Positions 1 through 6,036 of a stretch of DNA of 9,885 bases are shown piece after piece. Origin of the DNA: JAVKNF01 sp031537795 (GTDB lineage: Bacteria > Pseudomonadota > Alphaproteobacteria > Rickettsiales > Deianiraeaceae). Every line of letters starts with the position of its first letter. Position 1 is the first letter of the stretch. The stretch is taken from NCBI GenBank assembly GCA_031537795.1, contig JAVKNF010000034.1, positions 1 through 9,885 on the forward strand. Direction: 5' to 3'. The translations under genes were made by a program, and so were the position numbers. A model generated the notes under the pieces. The model was given only the letters and a program-made list of their open reading frames with translations, searched no databases and was not told the origin of the DNA.

Positions 1-4
1 AAAA

Positions 5-10
5 TATAAT
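5..10 (+). promoter_or_regulatory. -10 box of the tRNA-Phe promoter
   Basis: A perfect TATAAT lies 13 bases before the first base of the mature tRNA, so transcription would start about 6 to 8 bases upstream of it, as is usual for bacterial tRNA genes. The matching -35 box would fall outside the window and cannot be checked. TATAAT is common by chance in DNA this AT-rich, so position is the main support. Confidence 0.5.
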
Positions 11-23
11 ATTCTTACATTAC

Positions 24-99
24 GCCTCGGTAGCTCAGTTGGTAGAGCAAAGGACTGAAAATCCTTGTGTCGGCGGTTCGATTCCGCCCCTGGGCACCA
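24..99 (+). tRNA. tRNA-Phe (anticodon GAA)
   Basis: The 76-base sequence folds into a full cloverleaf. The D stem is GCTC/GAGC (33-36 with 45-48), the anticodon stem AAGGA/TCCTT (50-54 with 62-66) is perfect, and the T stem GGCGG/CCGCC (72-76 with 84-88) carries the loop TTCGATT. The anticodon loop CTGAAAA places GAA at 57-59, which reads Phe codons. The 3' CCA is encoded (97-99) after discriminator A96. The acceptor stem is imperfect: T27 faces G92 as a wobble pair and C28 faces T91 as a true mismatch, where the usual alphaproteobacterial tRNA-Phe reads GCCCAGG and pairs fully. The rest of the molecule is intact, so it is probably functional. Confidence 0.96.
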
Positions 100-199
100 G
101 ATTAACCTCTCTAAATTAGAAGCTTCTTAAGTTTTTTTAATTATCTTTTGTTATTCAATGTATTATTTCTTATAATATATTCTTCAAAATACAAAGCTA

Positions 200-661
200 T
201 TAGATACAATTAAAAAATCGCAACAATCTTTCTGTTAAAGATATCGGTGGTGTCTGAAATAATCTTTGTTTTCTTGTTTCATAATCTTCAAAATCAGGCT
301 GAACTTCTTTTTCTTCTTTTTCTATTTCTTGAGACCTCCTAAAGGGTTTAAATAAATTTCTTCCAAGATCTAAATCATATTCTATCGCATTATCAGAGTT
401 TGTTTTAGTATTTCTTTTATTTTCTTTATTTTTTCGAGAGATCTTAATTTCTTTATTAATTGGATTAGGATTTGGTATATATTCAATAACAATTTCACCC
501 TTTTCGTTCTGTTTAGAGCAAGAAATTAACTCTCTGTTATTAATTTTACTTTGTCTATTATAAAAATCTTCATTTTTCTTTTTTTGATCTTTATATTCTT
601 GATGTGTATATTTCGAATTCCAATTTAATTTTTTCAGAATTTTTTGTTCTTTACTTTCCAT
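200..661 (-). CDS. Uncharacterised charged protein downstream of a prohead protease
   Basis: I do not recognise this protein. From the chosen ATG at 661 it is 153 residues long and dominated by Lys, Glu, Asn and Arg, with stretches such as KEQKILKK near the N-terminus and EIEKEEKEVQPDFEDYE in the last third. Much of it therefore looks disordered or coiled. The C-terminus is more ordered, ending SLTERLLRFFNCI. No signal peptide or membrane segment is visible. An in-frame ATG at 703 would add 14 residues but would overlap the protease gene by 29 bases; I prefer the start at 661, which leaves 13 bases after the protease stop. Neither start has a clear ribosome binding site. The tight same-strand spacing suggests co-transcription with the protease, so a role in the same particle-related process is possible but unproven. 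Confidence 0.6.
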   Translation of the reverse strand: MESKEQKILKKLNWNSKYTHQEYKDQKKKNEDFYNRQSKINNRELISCSKQNEKGEIVIEYIPNPNPINKEIKISRKNKENKRNTKTNSDNAIEYDLDLGRNLFKPFRRSQEIEKEEKEVQPDFEDYETRKQRLFQTPPISLTERLLRFFNCI

Positions 662-674
662 AAAAGAATTAATC

Positions 675-1145
675 TTACAATAATTTATTTGAAATTGCAA
701 CATTTGTTAATTCGTTAGCTGGAAAAGTGACTAAACTTACTTCTATCAATTTAATTTTTTTAAGATATGTTATGCCTACGTTCTTATCAATGAAATAATC
801 TAAAATATCAAAACCTATACTCAATTTTGTTGTTATTTTTTGTTTAATTAAATCTATAGCTTCTTGCGCTATTTGTGTTTTATTTGTAATATTTGCTTCA
901 ATGTAGAGCCCGTAATTATCTTCTTTTGCAACAGTTAAATAACCTATAGGTTGATTGCTGTTATGTTGCCACAAAAATGGTATTTCTTCTATCTTTTTGT
1001 CAATGAAAAATGACCCAGGAATTACAATGTCATTTTGTTTGTCTTTCTGATTAAAAACTGATGCATAACCTGTTATTTTTATTAAATCTGCCGTGGTGTT
1101 GTTAAGGGTGATATTAGAATTTTTTTGATTAAGATTTATCTTCAT
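675..1145 (-). CDS. HK97-family prohead protease, GTA/phage type
   Basis: The 156-residue protein matches the phage prohead (capsid maturation) protease family, which cleaves the scaffold part of capsid proteins during head assembly. The characteristic blocks are in order: ITGYASVFNQKDKQNDIVIPGSF (about 24-46), PFLWQHNSNQPIGYL (56-70), GLYIEANI (79-86), KLSIGF (107-112) and LIEVSLVTFPANE (133-145). The family's catalytic His and Ser correspond to H61 and S109, and E135 lies where an acidic residue is conserved. It is compact but appears complete, since the gene runs from an ATG through all blocks to a TAA. No portal, capsid, terminase or tail genes are in the window, so it is not part of a visible prophage. 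Single genes related to gene transfer agents are known to be scattered in Rickettsiales, and that is my preferred explanation. Confidence 0.88.
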   Translation of the reverse strand: MKINLNQKNSNITLNNTTADLIKITGYASVFNQKDKQNDIVIPGSFFIDKKIEEIPFLWQHNSNQPIGYLTVAKEDNYGLYIEANITNKTQIAQEAIDLIKQKITTKLSIGFDILDYFIDKNVGITYLKKIKLIEVSLVTFPANELTNVAISNKLL

Positions 1146-1190
1146 ACTTTATTTTTATTTATTATATAATTAATATTTTTTAAATATGGA
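1141..1190. promoter_or_regulatory. Candidate bidirectional promoter between the protease gene and fmt
   Basis: The palindrome ATTATATAAT at 1161-1170 gives a perfect TATAAT on both strands, at 1165-1170 (+) and 1166-1161 (-). On the + strand TTCATA at 1141-1146 is a 4/6 match to a -35 box with 18-base spacing, predicting a start near 1177 and a leader of about 28 bases before fmt. On the - strand the -35 is poor (TCCATA, 1190-1185) and the leader to the protease ATG would be about 9 bases. Chance occurrence is a real risk in such AT-rich sequence. Confidence 0.3.
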
Positions 1191-1204
1191 AACATTATAG
1201 AAAA

Positions 1205-2122
1205 ATGATAAAAAATATAGTATTTTTTGGTTCAAGTAGGTTTTCCATTCCTTCTCTTAAAGCTATAATAAAAGCACACAAAGAAGAGTTTATAAATTTA
1301 AGAGCAATTATCACTTCAATAGATAAACCTGCTAACAGAGGTTACAAATTAACATTAAACCCAGTTGCAGAAATTGCCACAGAAAATGATTTTGAGGATA
1401 AAATTATAAAAATCGAAAACCTAAAAAATGAAGAAATTCTAAATAAAATAAAGAACATTAAAGCGGATTTAGGTATTGTTGTTTCTTTCGGTTATATTAT
1501 TCCAGAAGAATTAATAAATTACCCGAGATTAGGAATGATAAATCTACACCCTGGTAATTTGCCTTTTTACAGAGGTGCTGCTCCGATACAGAGAACGTTG
1601 CAGAATAACGACAAAACTTTAGATATAAATATAATAAACTTAACATTTCAACTTGATGCAGGAGAAATTCTAAATAAAAAAACTGTGGAAATTTCACAAG
1701 AAACGTCGGCTAAAGATTTTATTCCATTTTTAGCTGAAGAAGGTTCAAAATTATTACTTGAAACAATTATAAATGTTGAAAAATTTAAAGAAAAACAAGA
1801 GAAACAAATTGGAGAACCTTCTTACGCAAAAAAAATAAAACAAGAAGAATTGCTAATAAATTTTGAAGAAGATGTTAAAATAATTTCTAGAAAGATTAAA
1901 GCATTTAATTTGGACGGTTGTTGTTATTTTATAAAAGATAATAAACGCATTAAAATAGTAGATTCCGGTTTTGAAGAATTTCCACATAATGAAGTTTTCG
2001 GAGTTATCAAAAATAATTTTATTTATTGTAAAAATGGCGCATTAAAACCAATTATTATTCAAAAAGAAGGGAAAAAACCATTTATATTAGATGAAAATAT
2101 AAAGCTTCCAGATATTATATAA
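1205..2122 (+). CDS. fmt: Methionyl-tRNA formyltransferase
   Basis: Fmt transfers a formyl group from 10-formyltetrahydrofolate to Met-tRNA(fMet), producing the initiator for translation in the cytoplasm. The 305 residues cover the whole family length. The N-terminal formyltransferase fold begins at FFGSSRFSIPSL, and KPANRGYKL (41-49) matches the tRNA-binding loop region. The catalytic block reads NLHPGNLPFYRGAAPIQ (113-129), followed by FQLDAGEIL (148-156). The catalytic triad known from the E. coli enzyme is therefore present as N113, H115 and D151. The C-terminal OB-fold domain starts near YAKKI (about 207). The last 8 bases overlap the 3' end of the convergent hisS gene. No Shine-Dalgarno sequence precedes the ATG; the nearest GGA is 14 bases upstream, which is too far. 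Confidence 0.97.
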   Translation: MIKNIVFFGSSRFSIPSLKAIIKAHKEEFINLRAIITSIDKPANRGYKLTLNPVAEIATENDFEDKIIKIENLKNEEILNKIKNIKADLGIVVSFGYIIPEELINYPRLGMINLHPGNLPFYRGAAPIQRTLQNNDKTLDINIINLTFQLDAGEILNKKTVEISQETSAKDFIPFLAEEGSKLLLETIINVEKFKEKQEKQIGEPSYAKKIKQEELLINFEEDVKIISRKIKAFNLDGCCYFIKDNKRIKIVDSGFEEFPHNEVFGVIKNNFIYCKNGALKPIIIQKEGKKPFILDENIKLPDII

Positions 2123-3356
2123 ACGATATTTTATCTATATTTATTGAACTATCATCGAGTTCAATCTGCTCTTTTGTTTCTAAATTTTTGAATAATATTT
2201 TATTAGTATTTACTTCATTTTCTCCTTTAATTAAAATGTATTTTACTTCTAGTTTTAATGCTTTTTCTATTGCTGTTGAAATCTTATTCATTTTTATTTT
2301 TTCAAACTTTAGGTCTAAATCAGAATTTAAAAGGCTTTGCCAAATTTCAGAAACAGTCTCATCTTGACAGTATAAGAAACAAATTAGATCTTTCTTCTTG
2401 CTTATATTATTAACTTTTAGCAATAATCTATCTATTCCAATTGCAAAACCGAAGCTCTCTAAATCAACAGTTTTACCTTTTATTTTTGAAAGAAGCCCGC
2501 TATATTCACCTCCTCCGCACATTGCATAATTTTTTTCTAAATCTTTAATTTCAAAAATAAAACCTGAATAATAATCAAGCCCTCTAACTAAATTTGAATC
2601 TATATTTATTTTGATATTCGGGTTGTTTTTTTGAACATTATTAATTATACTCTTAAGAAGCTCTAGTTCATTATTCTGATAAAAATCTTCAATTTTAGGG
2701 GAGTTATTTAATAAATCTATATCACATTTTTCTTTTGAATCTAATATTCTTAAAGGGTTAGTTTTTAATCTTCTTTTGCTATCTTCTGACAATCTATCGA
2801 AATGATTTGAAAAATATTTTACAAGTTCTTCCGTAAATAGTTTTCTAGATTCTACTGTTCCTAAATGATTTATTTGTATTGAAAAGTCGCTGATCTTTAA
2901 TGAATTTAAAATTTGAATTATTAAATTTAATTGATGAGAAATCTCAAAAATGTCGCATTTTGCTCCAAAAGTTTCAAAATTAGCTTGATAAAATTGTCTG
3001 TATCTACCAGCTTGAGGTCTTTCATATCTAAAAAGTGGGCCAAAAGAAAAATATCTTTTCGGGAAAATATCTTGTAATAAATTATTTTCAATCATAAATC
3101 TGCATACACTTGCTGTAAATTCAGGCCTTAAAGCAATTGAATTTTCACTTCTATCTTTAAATTTGTATATCTCTTTTTGGATTATATCACTTTCTTCACC
3201 AGTTGCTCTTTCGAAAAGATTTGAATTTTCAATAATCGGAAGCTCTAGAAATGAAAAATTAAATTTTTCAGCAAAATGTGAAATTCTATTAAATATTTCT
3301 AAAAAATTTGCCCCTTCTTCTTTGAATATATCTCTTGTTCCTCTTACTGATTGCAT
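2115..3356 (-). CDS. hisS: Histidyl-tRNA synthetase
   Basis: This class II synthetase of 413 residues charges tRNA-His. RGTRDI opens the catalytic domain, and ALRPEFTASVCRF (75-87) is the block after motif 1, in a form I associate with Rickettsiales. Motif 2 spans FRYERPQAGRYRQF (109-122). The histidine-specific HisA motif 1 is LVRGLDYYSG (256-265) with the catalytic R258, and motif 3 is GFAIGIDRL (303-311) with R310. The C-terminal anticodon-binding domain follows from about 321 and ends with the expected KNLETKEQIEL pattern. HisA motif 2 is unusual: it reads CGGGEYSGL (280-288), where the family has GGRYDGL. The start MQSVRGTRDI fits family N-termini. The 3' end overlaps fmt by 8 bases, and a small putative lipoprotein gene and def lie upstream on the same strand. 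Confidence 0.97.
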   Translation of the reverse strand: MQSVRGTRDIFKEEGANFLEIFNRISHFAEKFNFSFLELPIIENSNLFERATGEESDIIQKEIYKFKDRSENSIALRPEFTASVCRFMIENNLLQDIFPKRYFSFGPLFRYERPQAGRYRQFYQANFETFGAKCDIFEISHQLNLIIQILNSLKISDFSIQINHLGTVESRKLFTEELVKYFSNHFDRLSEDSKRRLKTNPLRILDSKEKCDIDLLNNSPKIEDFYQNNELELLKSIINNVQKNNPNIKINIDSNLVRGLDYYSGFIFEIKDLEKNYAMCGGGEYSGLLSKIKGKTVDLESFGFAIGIDRLLLKVNNISKKKDLICFLYCQDETVSEIWQSLLNSDLDLKFEKIKMNKISTAIEKALKLEVKYILIKGENEVNTNKILFKNLETKEQIELDDSSINIDKISFI

Positions 3357-3367
3357 AAATTAAAAGA

Positions 3368-3397
3368 ATTATTACCAGTCTCCAATTTTATTTGCAA
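3368..3397 (-). promoter_or_regulatory. Candidate hisS promoter
   Basis: On the - strand TTGCAA (3397-3392, 4/6 to the -35 consensus) is followed after 18 bases by AATAAT (3373-3368, 5/6 to the -10 consensus). The predicted start near 3361 leaves only about 5 bases before the hisS ATG. This is a composition-prone match and hisS could equally be read through from def. Confidence 0.25.
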
Positions 3398-3411
3398 TGA
3401 ACTTGTTAATT

Positions 3412-3501
3412 CTAAATTTCATAAAACCCGAGTCCGTCCAATCTCGCACAATTGTTTAAAAAAATTATAGTTAATAATATAAGAATAATTAATTTTGTCA
3501 T
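3412..3501 (-). CDS. Putative very small lipoprotein (29 residues)
   Basis: An ATG at 3501, 13 bases after the def stop, opens a 29-codon frame ending in TAG. The product has a short basic start (MTK), an unbroken hydrophobic run at residues 4-15, then LNNC with Cys at 18. This is the layout of a lipoprotein signal peptide with a lipobox, although Asn at -1 and -2 is atypical. The mature part would be only about 12 residues (CARLDGLGFYEI). Bases 3427-3448, which encode the CARLDGLG part, are strikingly G+C-rich for this window (14 of 22). Removing one T from the TTTT run just after would keep the frame open for 16 more codons to a TAA, so this may be the front of a slightly longer frameshifted gene. 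No Shine-Dalgarno is seen, as for all genes here. I do not recognise a family. Confidence 0.38.
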   Translation of the reverse strand: MTKLIILILLTIIFLNNCARLDGLGFYEI

Positions 3502-3514
3502 AATTAGCAAAATA

Positions 3515-4060
3515 TTAATCAATAATATTTCTTAAGGGAAACTTCGAGTCTCTAATTTTTTGCCTTAATATCTCATCAGCTATCGTGATGCCGTTCAGAT
3601 GATCTATTTCGTGTTGAATGCAAACAGAAAGAAGTTTTTGAGCTTTCATTAATTTAAGCTCTCCTTTTTCATTTAAATATTTCACTTCAATTTCTTTATA
3701 TCTCGTCATTTCAACTTTTACTTTTGGAACAGAAAGACAACCTTCTTCAAAATTAAACTTCTCTTTGGAATAAGATATAATTTCTGGATTGATAAATATC
3801 ATAGGGTTTGTAATGAATCTCTCTTCTTCTGCATTCTCTGTGTTTTCATTTATTCCTTCTTGTTCAAGCCCTATATCTATAACAATAAGACGAATATTTT
3901 TACCAATTTGTGGTGCTGCAAGACCTATTCCATTTTCATAATACATTGTTTCTAGCATATCAGATGCTAGTTTTTTTATCTTTTTATCAATAATTTCAAT
4001 AGGCCTTGAGATCTTATTTAAAATTGGGTTTGGAATATGAATGACTTTTAATCTTGACAT
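3515..4060 (-). CDS. def: Peptide deformylase
   Basis: Def is the metal-dependent hydrolase that removes the N-formyl group from nascent proteins at the ribosome exit. All three family motifs are intact in the 181 residues: GIGLAAPQ (44-51), EGCLS (106-110) with the metal-ligand C108, and QHEIDH (149-154) with metal ligands H150 and H154 and catalytic E151. An acidic insertion of about 20 residues (EQEGINENTENAEEE, 66-80) between the first two motifs is somewhat longer than in compact deformylases. The ATG at 4060 lies inside the end of the upstream regulator gene, overlapping it by 13 bases, which suggests translational coupling. Fmt, the partner enzyme, is only about 1.4 kb away but on the opposite strand beyond hisS. 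Confidence 0.97.
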   Translation of the reverse strand: MSRLKVIHIPNPILNKISRPIEIIDKKIKKLASDMLETMYYENGIGLAAPQIGKNIRLIVIDIGLEQEGINENTENAEEERFITNPMIFINPEIISYSKEKFNFEEGCLSVPKVKVEMTRYKEIEVKYLNEKGELKLMKAQKLLSVCIQHEIDHLNGITIADEILRQKIRDSKFPLRNIID

Positions 4061-4407
4061 AAATTTGTGATTTTTATCAAAATTCTATCTAAAATTGAAT
4101 CGATTCTTTTAATTGAAGTATTTATTTCTAAATTCTTTTCTTTATTAGGTTCAACATTTCCAAGTTTTATTTTACCGTAATGAACTAAAGATTTGACACC
4201 TTCTATTGACATTCCTAAATTTTGAATTAAATTTTTTACTTTTTTTAATTCCTCCTCTGATTCTTTATCAAAATACCTTCTTTCGCCTTTTCCTATTTTG
4301 ATTTTTATATGAGGGAAGTTATCTACCCAGTATCTTACAGTATGAGTTTTAATATTCAGGGAATCTGCCATTTGACCTATTGTTTTCTCGAAAATTTTCT
4401 CTGACAC
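4048..4407 (-). CDS. MerR-family transcriptional regulator, alphaproteobacterial type
   Basis: The 119-residue protein carries an N-terminal MerR winged helix-turn-helix. IGQMADSLNIKTHTVRYWVDNFP (10-32) forms the helix-turn-helix, and KGERRYFDKESEEEL (40-54) is the wing and following helix with the conserved RRY. LGMSIEGVKSLV (64-75) completes the domain. It resembles the widely conserved alphaproteobacterial MerR protein often found beside ihfA, not a metal sensor: there is no Cys cluster, and the C-terminal 40 residues look like a simple dimerisation or tail region. The start codon is GTG at 4407, chosen because MSEKIFEKTIGQ fits family N-termini and no in-frame ATG lies nearby. The gene overlaps def by 13 bases and is divergent from murJ, so it may affect its own or murJ expression; that part is inference. 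Confidence 0.88.
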   Translation of the reverse strand: MSEKIFEKTIGQMADSLNIKTHTVRYWVDNFPHIKIKIGKGERRYFDKESEEELKKVKNLIQNLGMSIEGVKSLVHYGKIKLGNVEPNKEKNLEINTSIKRIDSILDRILIKITNLCQD

Positions 4408-4461
4408 TTTTTCTTATATAAAAACTAATCTTTAGCTACATTTTTAAGAAATTTTCATAAA

Positions 4462-4495
4462 TGTCAATTGAAATTAAAAAAAGATACTACATAAT
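4462..4495. promoter_or_regulatory. Candidate divergent promoters of merR and murJ with abutting -35 boxes
   Basis: TGTCAA (4462-4467), which reads TTGACA on the - strand, directly abuts TTGAAA (4468-4473) on the + strand. For murJ, TTGAAA is followed after 16 bases by CATAAT (4490-4495), a 5/6 match to the -10 consensus, with a predicted start near 4502 and only about 5 bases before the ATG. On the - strand the perfect -35 has no good partner; TAAAAA lies at 15-base spacing. The intergenic region is 99 bases, so divergent promoters must lie here, but the exact boxes are unproven. Confidence 0.4.
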
Positions 4496-4506
4496 TAGAA
4501 AATCAA

Positions 4507-6036
4507 ATGAAGATAAATACATTTCTAAAGCAAAATTTAATTACTTCAATTGGAATATTATTCTCAAGAATTACTGGTTTCACAAGAGATATATTCTTTG
4601 CAAACGTACTAGGAGTCGGGGATCTAGCCGATGCTTTCTTTGCCGCTTTTAAATTGCCTAATATTTTCAGAAGAATTCTTGCGGATGGAGGTTTAGTAAC
4701 TGCTTTTGTGCCTGTTTTCACAAAATCTGTAAGATATAACAAAAAAGCAGCTTTAATCTTAACTGGGCAAATCTTTTCAGTATTATTCCTTTTTATCTCT
4801 GTTTTTATTTTATTTTTATCTGTTACTATGCCTTACTTTATAAAAATAACAAACCCAGGGTTTATAAAGAATATAGACAAACTAGATGTTACAATAAAAT
4901 GTACAAGAATTTCAATATTTTTCTTATTTTTCACTTCAATTTCAGCACTTTTTGCAGGAGTATTAAATAGTGTTGGAAAATTCGGCTATCATGCATTTAG
5001 CACAGTCTTATTTAACATAGGTCTGATATTCTTCGGTTATTTCGCTTTGAAGTTTAATTTAGAAGTTAGACCAATATATTTATTATGTTATGCATTACTT
5101 TTCGGAGGACTTATAGGAACTTTGTTTAATTGGTTTGGTTTAAAAATAAATAACTTAACATTTTTACCTCAAAAAATAAAATTTAATATTAGAGTTAAAA
5201 GAATAATGACAGGTATTTTTCATAGTATTGCATCTTCTGGTATGATTAATGTATTTATCAATATGATATTCGCAAGTTTTTTTACTGGAGTTGTCTCTTA
5301 CATTTATTATATAGACAGAATAGTTAATATACCAGTTAGTATAATAGGATATACATTAGCAGGTTCTACATTAAGAGCTATTAGCTTATCTTTTGCAAAT
5401 CAGGACAAAAAAGAATCAGACAAGACACATGATACAGGCTTTGCGATTTCTATATTTCTATCCATTCCCTCTCTCTTCATTCTTCTGAACTACGGAGATA
5501 TTATCTTAAAATTTATATACGGACATTCTAAATTTACAGCACAAGACTTTAGAAATCTACAATATATTATGGAAATTTCAGCAATCTGTTTGCCTTTTAT
5601 CATTCTAAATAGAATATTCTCATCTTCTTTCTTCGCCGCAGGGCTTTCAAAGATTCAATTCAGAATTAGTATTTTCGGAATATTGCTAGATATTATTCTA
5701 ACATTATCTTTAATGAAACAATATACGTTATTTGCTATGTCTATTGCATTTTCTTTAACGAATATAATATTATTTTTTATTACAATTATTGCTTTAAAAT
5801 TTTATAAAATATACAACTTTTTTAAAGTTTTTAATTTATCTTTTATTGCTCTTAATATTATAATATCGATTCTCGCTGATAAAATTCTAACATTTTTAAT
5901 TGTATATTTTAAATTAAAACATACTCATAATCTATTTAAAGTATTTGGTTTTAGTTTTATTTTATTGATTTTATCTTTAATAATTTTTAGTATTTATACA
6001 TTATATAAAAAATGCTCCAAGGATATTCAAAATTAG
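4507..6036 (+). CDS. murJ: Lipid II flippase MurJ (MviN)
   Basis: MurJ moves the peptidoglycan precursor lipid II across the inner membrane. The 509 residues match full family length and are hydrophobic throughout, consistent with 14 membrane segments. The N-terminal signature is clear: SRITGFTRDIFFA (20-32), ADAFFAAFKLPNIFRR (41-56) and TAFVPVF. By alignment with the E. coli protein, the essential charged residues R18, R24, D39, R52 and R270 correspond to R21, R27, D42, R55 and R271, the last in YIDRIVNIP. Two conserved spots differ: the usual AEGAF is ADGGL (59-63), and the LLPS-like segment after R271 reads STLRAIS. The last 25 bases overlap the next gene, which implies co-transcription with it. 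This protein indicates that the organism still makes peptidoglycan or retains the pathway in part. Confidence 0.96.
   Translation: MKINTFLKQNLITSIGILFSRITGFTRDIFFANVLGVGDLADAFFAAFKLPNIFRRILADGGLVTAFVPVFTKSVRYNKKAALILTGQIFSVLFLFISVFILFLSVTMPYFIKITNPGFIKNIDKLDVTIKCTRISIFFLFFTSISALFAGVLNSVGKFGYHAFSTVLFNIGLIFFGYFALKFNLEVRPIYLLCYALLFGGLIGTLFNWFGLKINNLTFLPQKIKFNIRVKRIMTGIFHSIASSGMINVFINMIFASFFTGVVSYIYYIDRIVNIPVSIIGYTLAGSTLRAISLSFANQDKKESDKTHDTGFAISIFLSIPSLFILLNYGDIILKFIYGHSKFTAQDFRNLQYIMEISAICLPFIILNRIFSSSFFAAGLSKIQFRISIFGILLDIILTLSLMKQYTLFAMSIAFSLTNIILFFITIIALKFYKIYNFFKVFNLSFIALNIIISILADKILTFLIVYFKLKHTHNLFKVFGFSFILLILSLIIFSIYTLYKKCSKDIQN

Noticed and set aside
111..138. Possible tRNA-Phe terminator: AGAAGCTTCT followed by a run of seven T
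   Set aside because: The palindrome has no room for a loop; allowing a four-base loop leaves about three base pairs plus a mismatch. The T run alone is not evidence in this AT-rich sequence.
200..1145. A prophage or a full gene transfer agent cluster around the prohead protease
   Set aside because: The neighbours are tRNA-Phe and fmt. No terminase, portal, capsid, tail or integrase gene and no attachment-site repeats are visible, so only an isolated gene can be claimed.
3427..3448. G+C-rich segment considered as a hairpin terminator for def or a tRNA-Leu fragment
   Set aside because: Only a four-base stem (CGAG/CTCG) with a ten-base loop forms, and the likeness to a tRNA D arm stops after a few bases. 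The small lipoprotein frame explains it better.
4461..4652. + strand open frame of 63 codons starting at an ATG in the merR-murJ gap
   Set aside because: It overlaps the start of murJ in another frame, its product has no family character, and murJ there is unmistakable from its N-terminal motifs.
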